Assembly (NCBI GenBank): GCA_003648225.1
Contig: QMOL01000175.1
Location: 1-6,464, forward strand
Direction: 5' to 3'
From: Chlamydiota bacterium
GTDB lineage: Bacteria > Auribacterota > UBA3054 > B51-G9
DNA length: 6,464 nt
The stretch's first letter is position 1; each line of letters begins with the position of its first letter. This document shows positions 1 through 5,976 of the stretch, piece after piece. The notes beneath the pieces are model-generated. The model was given only the letters and a program-made list of their open reading frames with translations. It was not told the DNA's origin and did no database searches. A program made the translations under genes and the position numbers.

Positions 1-810
1 AACACCGCGATTAATTGGTCCCGGGTGCATAACGATTAAATTAGGAGACAGCATTTTTAATTTTTCGGAATTTAAACCGAATAATTTTGAATATTCTTTT
101 GTAGAAGGAAAAAGAGAGAATTTTTCCCTTTCCCGCTGAATTCGAAGCATGTTTACCGCATCGGCATCTTTCAGCGCGTTAATCAGATTGTATGAAACAT
201 CAACGCCCATTTCTTCAATTTGCCGGGGAATTAAAGTTGGTGGACCAACGACGGTAACTTTCGCACCAAGCTTTTGGAGTCCCCAGATATTTGATCGAGC
301 GACCCGGCTGTGAAGAATATCCCCGACAATTACTATTCTTTTATTTTTTAATTCGCCAAGATGTTCGCGTAAAGTGTAAATATCAAGCAGCGCTTGCGTT
401 GTATGTTCATGCTGCCCGTCCCCGGCGTTTACCTCACTTGACTCAATATTCCGCGCGAGATAAAGAGTTGAGCCGGAAACCGAGTGGCGCATAACGATAA
501 CATCGATTTTATAAGCGCAGAGATTTTTTACGGTGTCAAGTAACGTTTCTCCTTTTTTAACACTTGAAGTCGCGATATTCATATTAACAATATCCGCGCT
601 TAACCTTTTTTCCGCGAGTTCAAATGAAGCGCTTGTTCGCGTGCTTGGCTCATAGAAAAGGTTAACTACTGTTTTTCCTCTGAGAGCGGGAACTTTTTTT
701 ATTGGCCGCGTACTGATTTCCGAGAAAGAACGGGCGGTATCGAGGATTGTAATAATTTCTTCTGCGCTGAGGTACTCGAGTCCCAGCAGGTCTTTTTTAT
801 CCCAAGACAT
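1..810 (-). CDS. pyrB: Aspartate carbamoyltransferase catalytic subunit, C-terminus cut by the window edge
   Basis: The enzyme joins carbamoyl phosphate to L-aspartate to give carbamoyl aspartate, the committed step of cytosolic pyrimidine synthesis. The frame is open from the ATG at 808-810 to base 1, giving 270 residues of a family usually about 300-315 long, so only the tail is missing. The carbamoyl-phosphate loop F-Y-E-P-S-T-R-T-S is at residues 52-60. S83 and K86 lie in the mobile loop, and R108 is the next conserved arginine. The H-x-x-Q motif is at 136-139, R169 follows, then L-R-I-Q-R at 222-226 and H-P-G-P-I-N-R-G at 262-269. One oddity is threonine at 137, where most homologues have proline (HPTQ). 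pyrB follows pyrR by 78 bases and is probably co-transcribed with it. No purine-rich Shine-Dalgarno precedes the ATG; the upstream bases are an AT-rich 8-bp tandem repeat. The family call is essentially certain. Confidence 0.96.
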   Translation of the reverse strand, partial: MSWDKKDLLGLEYLSAEEIITILDTARSFSEISTRPIKKVPALRGKTVVNLFYEPSTRTSASFELAEKRLSADIVNMNIATSSVKKGETLLDTVKNLCAYKIDVIVMRHSVSGSTLYLARNIESSEVNAGDGQHEHTTQALLDIYTLREHLGELKNKRIVIVGDILHSRVARSNIWGLQKLGAKVTVVGPPTLIPRQIEEMGVDVSYNLINALKDADAVNMLRIQREREKFSLFPSTKEYSKLFGLNSEKLKMLSPNLIVMHPGPINRGV

Positions 811-842
811 TTAATTTGTTAATTTGTTAATTTGTTAATTTA
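811..842. repeat. 8-bp tandem repeat (TTAATTTG) ending at the pyrB start codon
   Basis: Three perfect copies of TTAATTTG (811-818, 819-826, 827-834) are followed by one copy with a single change (835-842, ending in A). The array occupies the last 32 bases of the pyrR-pyrB spacer and directly abuts the pyrB ATG. In the pyrB mRNA it reads as repeated CAAATTAA, so the translation initiation region is unstructured and has no Shine-Dalgarno. Copy number in such short arrays can change by slippage. Any effect on pyrB expression is inference. Confidence 0.9.
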
Positions 843-856
843 GTAATTCTACAATT

Positions 857-877
857 CTCCCCGGCATACGCCGGGAG
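857..877. other. GC-rich hairpin in the pyrR-pyrB spacer
   Basis: The arms CCCGGC (860-865) and GCCGGG (870-875) pair perfectly around a 4-base loop. An outer CT/AG pairing (857-858 with 876-877) is possible if C859 is bulged. The GC-rich palindrome stands out in an AT-rich spacer. In the transcribed direction it lies 13 bases after the pyrR stop and is followed by a mixed A/T sequence rather than a U run, so it does not look like a standard intrinsic terminator. It does not resemble the PyrR binding loop known from Bacillus. It could be an mRNA-processing or stability element, or a copy of a dispersed palindromic repeat. Confidence 0.6.
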
Positions 878-888
878 CTTTACGAATT

Positions 889-1431
889 TTACAACTCTTC
901 TCCTCTGGATATCATTTCTACCAAGTCTTTTCCGTCAAGTTCTTCTACTTTAACAGAAATTTTGTCTTCATAGGTTGTAGGGATTGTCCATCCGGCATAA
1001 TCAGGCTGAATCGGCAGTTCCCGCATTCCTCTATCGACAAGAGCAAGTAATTTTACAACACTTGGCCGGCCGAAATCGACAAGAGCGTCAAGAGCGGAAC
1101 GAATAGTTCTGCCTGTATAAATCACGTCATCGACGAGCACAACATATTTTTCATCGAGATTAAACGGAATATCGGTATTATGGATTACAGGTTGTTCGGA
1201 TACCATTGAAAGGTCATCGCGATAAAAGGTGATGTCAAGGATACCGAGCGGAACATTTACGTTATATTTTTTATTAATAACATTTAGGATTCGTTGAGAA
1301 ATTTGCGCGCCGCGCCTTTGAATACCGATTAAAATAAGGTTTGAAACGTCGGGACAATCGGCAATAATTTTATCTGCCAGCGCGGTAATTTCGTCCGATA
1401 TTTTTTTTGAGTCAGCGATAATTTTAGACAT
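889..1431 (-). CDS. pyrR: PyrR, uracil phosphoribosyltransferase-type pyrimidine regulator
   Basis: This 180-residue protein is the full family length. It is a type I phosphoribosyltransferase with G-I-Q-R-R-G at 36-41, the family signature L-D-I-T-F-Y-R-D-D-L at 65-74, and the PRPP-binding loop V-V-L-V-D-D-V-I-Y-T-G-R-T at 97-109. V-D-R-G-x-R-E-L-P-I follows further on. In Bacillus, PyrR binds pyr mRNA when UMP is bound and causes attenuation; it also has weak uracil phosphoribosyltransferase activity. From my memory of the Bacillus sequence, several positions on its basic RNA-contacting face differ here: R19 aligns with A17, H22 with D20, H140 with M, R146 with Q and K152 with W. The catalytic loop is intact. 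The gene sits just before pyrB and behind its own strong promoter, with a leader of only about 22 bases and no clear Shine-Dalgarno. Enzyme activity is likely; RNA-based regulation is doubtful. Confidence 0.95.
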   Translation of the reverse strand: MSKIIADSKKISDEITALADKIIADCPDVSNLILIGIQRRGAQISQRILNVINKKYNVNVPLGILDITFYRDDLSMVSEQPVIHNTDIPFNLDEKYVVLVDDVIYTGRTIRSALDALVDFGRPSVVKLLALVDRGMRELPIQPDYAGWTIPTTYEDKISVKVEELDGKDLVEMISRGEEL

Positions 1432-1459
1432 AATTTAGGTTTTGTTTGCGGTTGTGAAA

Positions 1460-1488
1460 ATTATATCAAACAAGTTTTTTTCTGTCAA
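1460..1488 (-). promoter_or_regulatory. Consensus housekeeping promoter for pyrR-pyrB
   Basis: On the minus strand, TTGACA (1488-1483) and TATAAT (1465-1460) are separated by exactly 17 bases, a perfect match to the sigma-70/sigma-A consensus. Transcription should begin near 1453, leaving a leader of about 22 bases before the pyrR ATG at 1431. The recX stop codon TGA (1487-1485) is part of the -35 hexamer, so the promoter overlaps the end of the previous gene. The leader is too short for an attenuator upstream of pyrR. Confidence 0.87.
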
Positions 1489-1829
1489 CACAATTCTTCA
1501 CTTAAATCTATCAGGTATTCCCGAACGAGTTCGGTATCGAAACCTTTCCGGATAAGAAACGCTTCAAGAGAGCGAAGATGTTTCATTTCGATTTTATCGG
1601 TATTTTTTTTTCTTAAATAATTTCCGGCCATTTCACATAATTTTTGCCTGTCATTACCCGTTTCAGCAATATAACCTTGTTTCAGAAGTTTCTGAATCGC
1701 GGACTGAATATCAGTTTCATCAAAACCGCGCCGCACGAGTCTTTCTTCCATTTCACTTTTTGAGAAGTCACGACCTGCAAGCAGTTTAACAGCGATTTCT
1801 AAAGCGGATTTATTAGAGTGAGAGTTCAT
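1485..1829 (-). CDS. recX: RecX-family RecA regulator, short form
   Basis: RecX binds the RecA filament and usually limits its extension and activity. This 114-residue protein is shorter than typical RecX (about 150 residues or more). The first three-helix repeat is clear at about residues 9-54, with R-D-F-S-K-S-E-M at 20-27, R-R-G-F at 33-36 and a closing K-Q-G-Y-I. A second helical unit at about 57-110 contains R-K-G-F, so one repeat of the usual three seems to be missing or merged. The gene starts 7 bases after the recA stop, and no strong Shine-Dalgarno is visible, so it is probably translated by coupling to recA. A run of nine A on the coding strand (1603-1611 on the plus strand) lies mid-gene, but the frame stays open. 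The family call rests on both sequence pattern and position. Confidence 0.85.
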   Translation of the reverse strand: MNSHSNKSALEIAVKLLAGRDFSKSEMEERLVRRGFDETDIQSAIQKLLKQGYIAETGNDRQKLCEMAGNYLRKKNTDKIEMKHLRSLEAFLIRKGFDTELVREYLIDLSEELC

Positions 1830-1836
1830 AGAAAAA

Positions 1837-2895
1837 TCATGTCGCGCTTTCAGTTTTTTCGTCCGGCGTTTCTTCAGTTTTATCTTTTTTAATATAGCCG
1901 ATATATTCTTTTACGGCGATGTCAAGTTTTTCACATAGTTCGGGATCATTTTTAAGAAGTTCTTTTACGGCATCTCGACCTTGACCGAGCCGGATATCGC
2001 CCCAGCTGAACCAGGCGCCTCTTTTGCTGACAATTTCTTTATCAACGGCAACGTCAAGTAAAGCGCCTTCGGAGGAAATCCCTTCATCATACATAATGTC
2101 AAATTCAGCAACTTTAAACGGCGGAGCAACTTTATTTTTCACAACTTTTACTCGAGCTCTGATGCCGATACTTTCTCCTTGAGAGTCTTTCAGAGTGGCA
2201 ATTCTTCTAATATCCAGTCTAACGGAGGAATAGAATTTCAAAGCTCTTCCACCGGTTGTTGTTTCCGGGCTTCCGAACATGACGCCTATTTTTTCACGAA
2301 TTTGGTTAATAAAAACGCACGCGCATTTTGAGCGGCCGATAACGCCGGTAAGTTTTCTTAAAGCCTGCGACATTAACCTTGCCTGCAGTCCAACAAAAGA
2401 GTCGCCCATCTCCCCGCGAATTTCAGCTTTGGGTACTAATGCGGCAACAGAATCAATAACGACAAGATCAACCGCGTTTGAGCGAATGAGAGTTTCTGTA
2501 ATGCTCAGCGCGTCTTCGCCGCAATCCGGTTGGGAGATGAGCAGTTCATCTACATTAACGCCTATTTTTCTTGCATATCCGGGGTCAACAGCATGTTCTG
2601 CATCGATATATGCAACAACGCCGCCTGCTTTTTGCGCATTAGCCGCAACGCTAAGAGCAAGAGTTGTTTTTCCTGAAGATTCAGGGCCATATATTTCAGT
2701 AACTCTGCTTTTAGGAATACCGCCTACGCCAAGCGCTATATCCAAAGTAATCGCTCCGGTTTGAATATGGTCAATATTCACGGCAAAATCACTTCCAAGT
2801 TTCATAATTGACCCCTGCCCAAATTGTTTTTCGATTTGTCCAAGTGCCGCATCCAATGCTTTAGCGCGTTCATTAGTTTCTTTTTTAGTAGCCAT
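1837..2895 (-). CDS. recA: RecA recombinase
   Basis: RecA forms ATP-dependent filaments on single-stranded DNA, carries out strand exchange in recombinational repair, and in many bacteria triggers LexA cleavage. The 352 residues are normal length. The Walker A motif G-P-E-S-S-G-K-T is at 70-77, E100 lies in the catalytic segment D-A-E-H-A, and the Walker B strand L-V-V-I-D ends at D148. The filament signature G-L-Q-A-R-L-M-S-Q-A-L-R-K-L is at 169-182. N-Q-I-R-E-K-I-G-V-M-F-G at 197-208 leads into the DNA-binding loop 2 region, followed by T-T-G-G-R-A-L-K-F-Y at 213-222. The C-terminus is acidic, as usual. The start is well supported by a strong Shine-Dalgarno. The gene lies 24 bases after cinA and 7 before recX. 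I found no convincing LexA operator of the E. coli or Bacillus type in the short upstream gap. Confidence 0.99.
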   Translation of the reverse strand: MATKKETNERAKALDAALGQIEKQFGQGSIMKLGSDFAVNIDHIQTGAITLDIALGVGGIPKSRVTEIYGPESSGKTTLALSVAANAQKAGGVVAYIDAEHAVDPGYARKIGVNVDELLISQPDCGEDALSITETLIRSNAVDLVVIDSVAALVPKAEIRGEMGDSFVGLQARLMSQALRKLTGVIGRSKCACVFINQIREKIGVMFGSPETTTGGRALKFYSSVRLDIRRIATLKDSQGESIGIRARVKVVKNKVAPPFKVAEFDIMYDEGISSEGALLDVAVDKEIVSKRGAWFSWGDIRLGQGRDAVKELLKNDPELCEKLDIAVKEYIGYIKKDKTEETPDEKTESAT

Positions 2896-2903
2896 TTTAT
2901 TAT

Positions 2904-2910
2904 CTCCTTT
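2904..2910 (-). promoter_or_regulatory. Strong ribosome binding site of recA
   Basis: AAAGGAG on the minus strand lies 8 bases before the recA ATG at 2895. It is the best Shine-Dalgarno in the window and fixes the recA start. It contrasts with the weak or absent sites before recX, pyrR, pyrB and the large membrane protein. Confidence 0.85.
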
Positions 2911-2919
2911 CTTGTTAAA

Positions 2920-3420
2920 TTAATTATTGTCGATATAATTTTGAATTTCTTTTTCTAAAAAATCGATAGCTGTGTTGACAGCTTGTTCCCGAATACGTTC
3001 TCTATTTCCTTTAAAGTGACATTTTAATGTCAAAATATTATCGGGAGTGGCAACTGCAAGCCAAACAGTCCCAACCGGTTTTTTAATTGTACCTCCGGTT
3101 GGTCCCGCTATGCCGGTGGAAGCGATGCAGAAATCTGAATCAAAAACGCCCGAAGTGTTATCAGCCATTTCAATTACTACTTCTTCGCTCACGGCACCAA
3201 AGTCCTCAAGTTTTTTGTAATTCACACCGATCAATCGGATTTTAATTTCGTTTGAGTATGCGATAATGCCGCCGACAAAAACTTCGGAGCACCCCGGAAC
3301 ATCAGTGATTGCTTTAGCAATTCCGCCCCCGGTACAAGATTCGGCAATACAAAGATTACGGTCATTTTGTTTAAGCAGCGCGACTATTTTTTTTACGATA
3401 TTAAATTGTGATTTTTTCAT
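2920..3420 (-). CDS. pncC: CinA C-terminal domain protein, nicotinamide-nucleotide amidase (PncC type)
   Basis: Proteins of this family deamidate NMN to nicotinate mononucleotide in NAD recycling. At 166 residues this is the stand-alone amidase domain, without the N-terminal MoCF-like domain of full CinA. The catalytic-serine motif A-E-S-C-T-G-G is at 26-32 (S28). The paired lysine is K60 in Y-S-N-E-I-K, at the same spacing as in characterised PncC. G-A-V-S-E-E follows, then the glycine loop T-G-I-A-G-P-T-G-G and K-P-V-G-T-V-W. The residue after C-T-G-G is glycine, where leucine is common. The start codon overlaps the previous stop as ATGA, and AGGTGA lies 12 bases upstream, so translation is probably coupled. 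cinA next to recA is a widespread arrangement, originally linked to competence, but nothing here shows competence. Confidence 0.93.
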   Translation of the reverse strand: MKKSQFNIVKKIVALLKQNDRNLCIAESCTGGGIAKAITDVPGCSEVFVGGIIAYSNEIKIRLIGVNYKKLEDFGAVSEEVVIEMADNTSGVFDSDFCIASTGIAGPTGGTIKKPVGTVWLAVATPDNILTLKCHFKGNRERIREQAVNTAIDFLEKEIQNYIDNN

Positions 3421-5951
3421 TCTGATATTATTTCACCTACAGCTATGCCCAGTTCACGCGTATCATCAAAGCCATAATGTTTAGGAATCCAAGTTCGTGA
3501 AGAAATAAATTCAACGATGCCGGTTGACCCGATGTCAAAGTTTTCGGGAATTGGATAAGTATAATTTTTCCATGTTTTATTTCTAAAAGTAATGGTGTCA
3601 ATATATTTACTGTTAAAATAAATAGCTACATCAAGCGGCCACCATTTTAATAAAATATTAGCTGCAGAGAACGGAATTTTCATTTTGCGCTTTTTACCAA
3701 CAATAATTTTTTTCCAGGCATATTTGCCTGACCAGCGAAAGAGCATGTTATTATAAATATCTTCACCATACCATCCACCTATTTTCGCTTCCGGAGCAAG
3801 CCATCTGTGTTTACCGACGGTAATGCCCAACTCACGGGTATCTTTGTTAGTGCTAACATTACTTGGTTTCCATAATTTATCAACTTCAATTCTTATAGAA
3901 ACGAATGGGGAAAAAGAGTGTGAAAACGCGTTTGCGTAAAGTGCGGGAATTTTAATTAATTTCCACTCTCCTGATTTATCAAGTTTCGTTTCATTAACTT
4001 TATCTCCATTAACATAAAAAGAAACTTTTTGGGGATTTTCAGAAAGATTCGGATCACTGCTGATGATTGGAAAACCAAGTATTAAATTCTTGCGGCTTAA
4101 TGTTATGTGCGCAACGCTTTTAATCCATCTGTGTTGAAAGGGAACACCTTTCCATTTTTCCCATTTTCCCCATCCGCTTTCAATTTTCAAACCATAAGCC
4201 GCTTGCCTTCGCTCGCTATTTAAAGAAGTTCTATTATTTTCTATAATTCTCCACGCATAAAGCATAAGAACAATAATAACAAGAGCCGCAATAATATATT
4301 TTATGTTTTTAATTGTTGGCTTAATTTTATTATTATCTTTAAGAGAGGGCTGATATGAAGCCATAACCCCCATTAGAACAGAAAAAGCGATATTAAATTC
4401 ATACGCAAGAGTATGCACACCGAAAATCAAGATTATCAGATAAATTGGCAGAGCAATCAGCATAACAAATCTTTGATGCAAATCAAAAGTTGAAAGCGAT
4501 GAAGATTTTTTAAGCCCTTTTATCATCATAACGATCAACGAGCCAAAAAACAATCCCATAAATATTATGGCAGGGAATCCCATTTCAGCGCCGTAATGCA
4601 AATAATAATTGCATGCGTTGTCAACTCTGAATAAACGTTCTTTCTTTGCAGCAGTGTAATTTGGCAGTTCAACAACATAAGCGCCTAAGCCGATACCTGA
4701 AAACGGATAATTTTTCCACATAATTCTTGCGTATTTCCAGTACATCAGCCGTCTTTTATCATTAATCAGGCTTAGTATTCCTCCACCGTCTCTTTTAAAC
4801 AATCTAAAATCTCTTTTCATACGCCGTTTAAGAGAAGTGCTTTTACTTGTCACACGAAGATTTTTATCAGTATAATTAATAGCTTTAGGCAATAAAACAA
4901 TTCCGGCGGCATAAACACCTATCATAAAAATAATAACAGAATATTTAATAAATTTTGAATATTTTAAGCCTTTTGTAAATAAATTTGTATAATAATAAAT
5001 CCCGACAAAAATAGCACAGGAAAAAGCTAACAATGTTGAAAGTAAAGCAGTTCTTGAACCTGAATATTGAATTGCAAGCAGAAAAACGACAGTTAAAATA
5101 ATAGCCAATAACCTTTGCAGCCAGGCTAATATAGTTTTATTCGATCCGCTGAAAGCAATCTTTAATAATGAAATCGTTACACATAAAGAAATAAACGCGC
5201 CGAGAGCATTTGGATCTGTGCATGTTCCGTTTACTCGTTTTAAACGAATCCAGTAGTAAGCCTTATTCGCGCAAAATGTAATATTATTTGTAACTTGATA
5301 AATAGCAAAACCTGCCGCGCAAGCGCCGCCGAGCAAGATTGACCATATAATTATAGTTTGAACATTTATGGATTTGTTTTTAAATTTACTCAAAATATTT
5401 CGCACAGCACAAATAATCAGAATTCCGATTAAAGCATTTGCAAAAACAAACATTGTGTATCGAACCGCATCACTCCGGGTCATGCTTTTATAATTAACAA
5501 TTTCTGAAAGAAGGGTCGGAGTATTCCATAACCACGGTGGGCAATATCGGAAGAAGGTGCCTAAAGCACTGATAATCATTAATGCCGCAAAAGCAAAAAG
5601 CCAACCTCTTCCAACAAAAGATTGATCAGTGGCTGAATGAATCATTTCATTAATTAACCAGCCGACAATAAATCCCGCGCCCGCGAATAATACAATCGGA
5701 TAAGGGCTGCCTTTGGTAAGATATAAAGGAATAGCACTGAGCAATGGTGCACAAAAACTGAGAAGCAGTAATCCGCCTAATGGAAAAACAACGCTTAATA
5801 ATAAAAAAACGCTAAAAGTAATATAGCAGGTATTACGGATATACTGCCAATCATGTCCCGGGCTATAATAAGCCCACAAAGATATTATGCCGGCAACAAC
5901 AAAAAAAAGCAAAACAGCACGGGACAAACGATTTACAAAATTATTATTCAT
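3417..5951 (-). CDS. O-antigen ligase/polymerase-like (Wzy_C) membrane protein with two C-terminal repeat modules
   Basis: The family joins or transfers lipid-linked polysaccharide at the outer face of the inner membrane. The 844-residue protein has many hydrophobic helices: about 11-30, 43-78, 85-103, 116-134, 165-183, 199-219, 247-265, 279-319, 336-354, 458-478, 495-532 and 551-568. Wzy_C/WaaL hallmarks are G-T-C-T-D-P-N-A-L-G at 242-251, Y-S-G-S-R-T-A at 296-302, Y-P-F-S-G-I-G-L-G at 415-423 and D-N-A-C-N-Y-Y-L at 444-451 before an A-E-M-G helix. The basic loop at 365-412 probably faces the periplasm. After the last helix come two non-membrane modules, 586-713 and 727-838, each ending in a D-T-R-E-L-G motif. 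This tail is not part of a standard ligase. The start has no clear Shine-Dalgarno, and the stop overlaps pncC by 4 bases. Whether it ligates O-antigen, polymerises a glycan or acts on another acceptor cannot be told. Confidence 0.82.
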   Translation of the reverse strand: MNNNFVNRLSRAVLLFFVVAGIISLWAYYSPGHDWQYIRNTCYITFSVFLLLSVVFPLGGLLLLSFCAPLLSAIPLYLTKGSPYPIVLFAGAGFIVGWLINEMIHSATDQSFVGRGWLFAFAALMIISALGTFFRYCPPWLWNTPTLLSEIVNYKSMTRSDAVRYTMFVFANALIGILIICAVRNILSKFKNKSINVQTIIIWSILLGGACAAGFAIYQVTNNITFCANKAYYWIRLKRVNGTCTDPNALGAFISLCVTISLLKIAFSGSNKTILAWLQRLLAIILTVVFLLAIQYSGSRTALLSTLLAFSCAIFVGIYYYTNLFTKGLKYSKFIKYSVIIFMIGVYAAGIVLLPKAINYTDKNLRVTSKSTSLKRRMKRDFRLFKRDGGGILSLINDKRRLMYWKYARIMWKNYPFSGIGLGAYVVELPNYTAAKKERLFRVDNACNYYLHYGAEMGFPAIIFMGLFFGSLIVMMIKGLKKSSSLSTFDLHQRFVMLIALPIYLIILIFGVHTLAYEFNIAFSVLMGVMASYQPSLKDNNKIKPTIKNIKYIIAALVIIVLMLYAWRIIENNRTSLNSERRQAAYGLKIESGWGKWEKWKGVPFQHRWIKSVAHITLSRKNLILGFPIISSDPNLSENPQKVSFYVNGDKVNETKLDKSGEWKLIKIPALYANAFSHSFSPFVSIRIEVDKLWKPSNVSTNKDTRELGITVGKHRWLAPEAKIGGWYGEDIYNNMLFRWSGKYAWKKIIVGKKRKMKIPFSAANILLKWWPLDVAIYFNSKYIDTITFRNKTWKNYTYPIPENFDIGSTGIVEFISSRTWIPKHYGFDDTRELGIAVGEIISE
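3438..3773 (-). repeat. C-terminal module copy 2 (residues 727-838) of the membrane protein
   Basis: This is a protein-level repeat: G-W-Y-G-E-D, then F-R-W-S-G-K-Y-A, a hydrophobic strand pattern around D-V-A-I-Y-F-N-S, T-W-K-N-Y, and finally S-R-T-W-I-P followed by D-D-T-R-E-L-G-I-A-V-G. It aligns in order with the module before it and with the one at the end of the upstream gene. The alternating hydrophobic pattern suggests a beta-sandwich, possibly glycan-binding; that is inference. Confidence 0.7.
3813..4196 (-). repeat. C-terminal module copy 1 (residues 586-713) of the membrane protein
   Basis: The block order matches the other copies: Y-G-L-K-I-E-S-G-W, H-R-W, S-D-P-N-L-S-E-N-P with V-S-F-Y-V-N-G-D, E-W-K-L-I-K-I-P, then L-W-K-P and D-T-R-E-L-G-I-T-V-G. 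The S-D-P...N-P...F-Y-V-N-G block closely matches S-H-P-D...N-P...F-Y-L-N-G in the upstream gene. Confidence 0.72.
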
Positions 5952-5976
5952 ATTAGATCAAAATTTCAAAAAAATA

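Noticed and set aside
291..494. Plus-strand open frame of 67 codons
   Set aside because: It is antisense to the conserved active-site region of pyrB.
857..877. Hairpin after pyrR as an intrinsic terminator or PyrR attenuator
   Set aside because: No U run follows it in the transcribed direction, and the loop does not match the known PyrR binding consensus.
1452..1493. 5-bp inverted repeat TTGTG/CACAA flanking the pyrR promoter as a possible operator
   Set aside because: The arms are too short and too far apart to separate from chance, and one arm is in the recX coding end.
2279..2764. Plus-strand open frame of 161 codons
   Set aside because: It lies wholly antisense to the conserved core of recA, with no protein family resemblance; it is a shadow of the recA codons.
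2969..2982. Inverted repeat GCTGT-4-ACAGC upstream of recA, resembling half of an SOS box
   Set aside because: It lies inside conserved pncC coding sequence, and the 4-base gap is wrong for the E. coli LexA operator (CTGT-8-ACAG).
3266..3484. Plus-strand open frame of 72 codons
   Set aside because: It lies antisense to the pncC catalytic motifs and the end of the ligase-like gene; no ribosome site or family resemblance.
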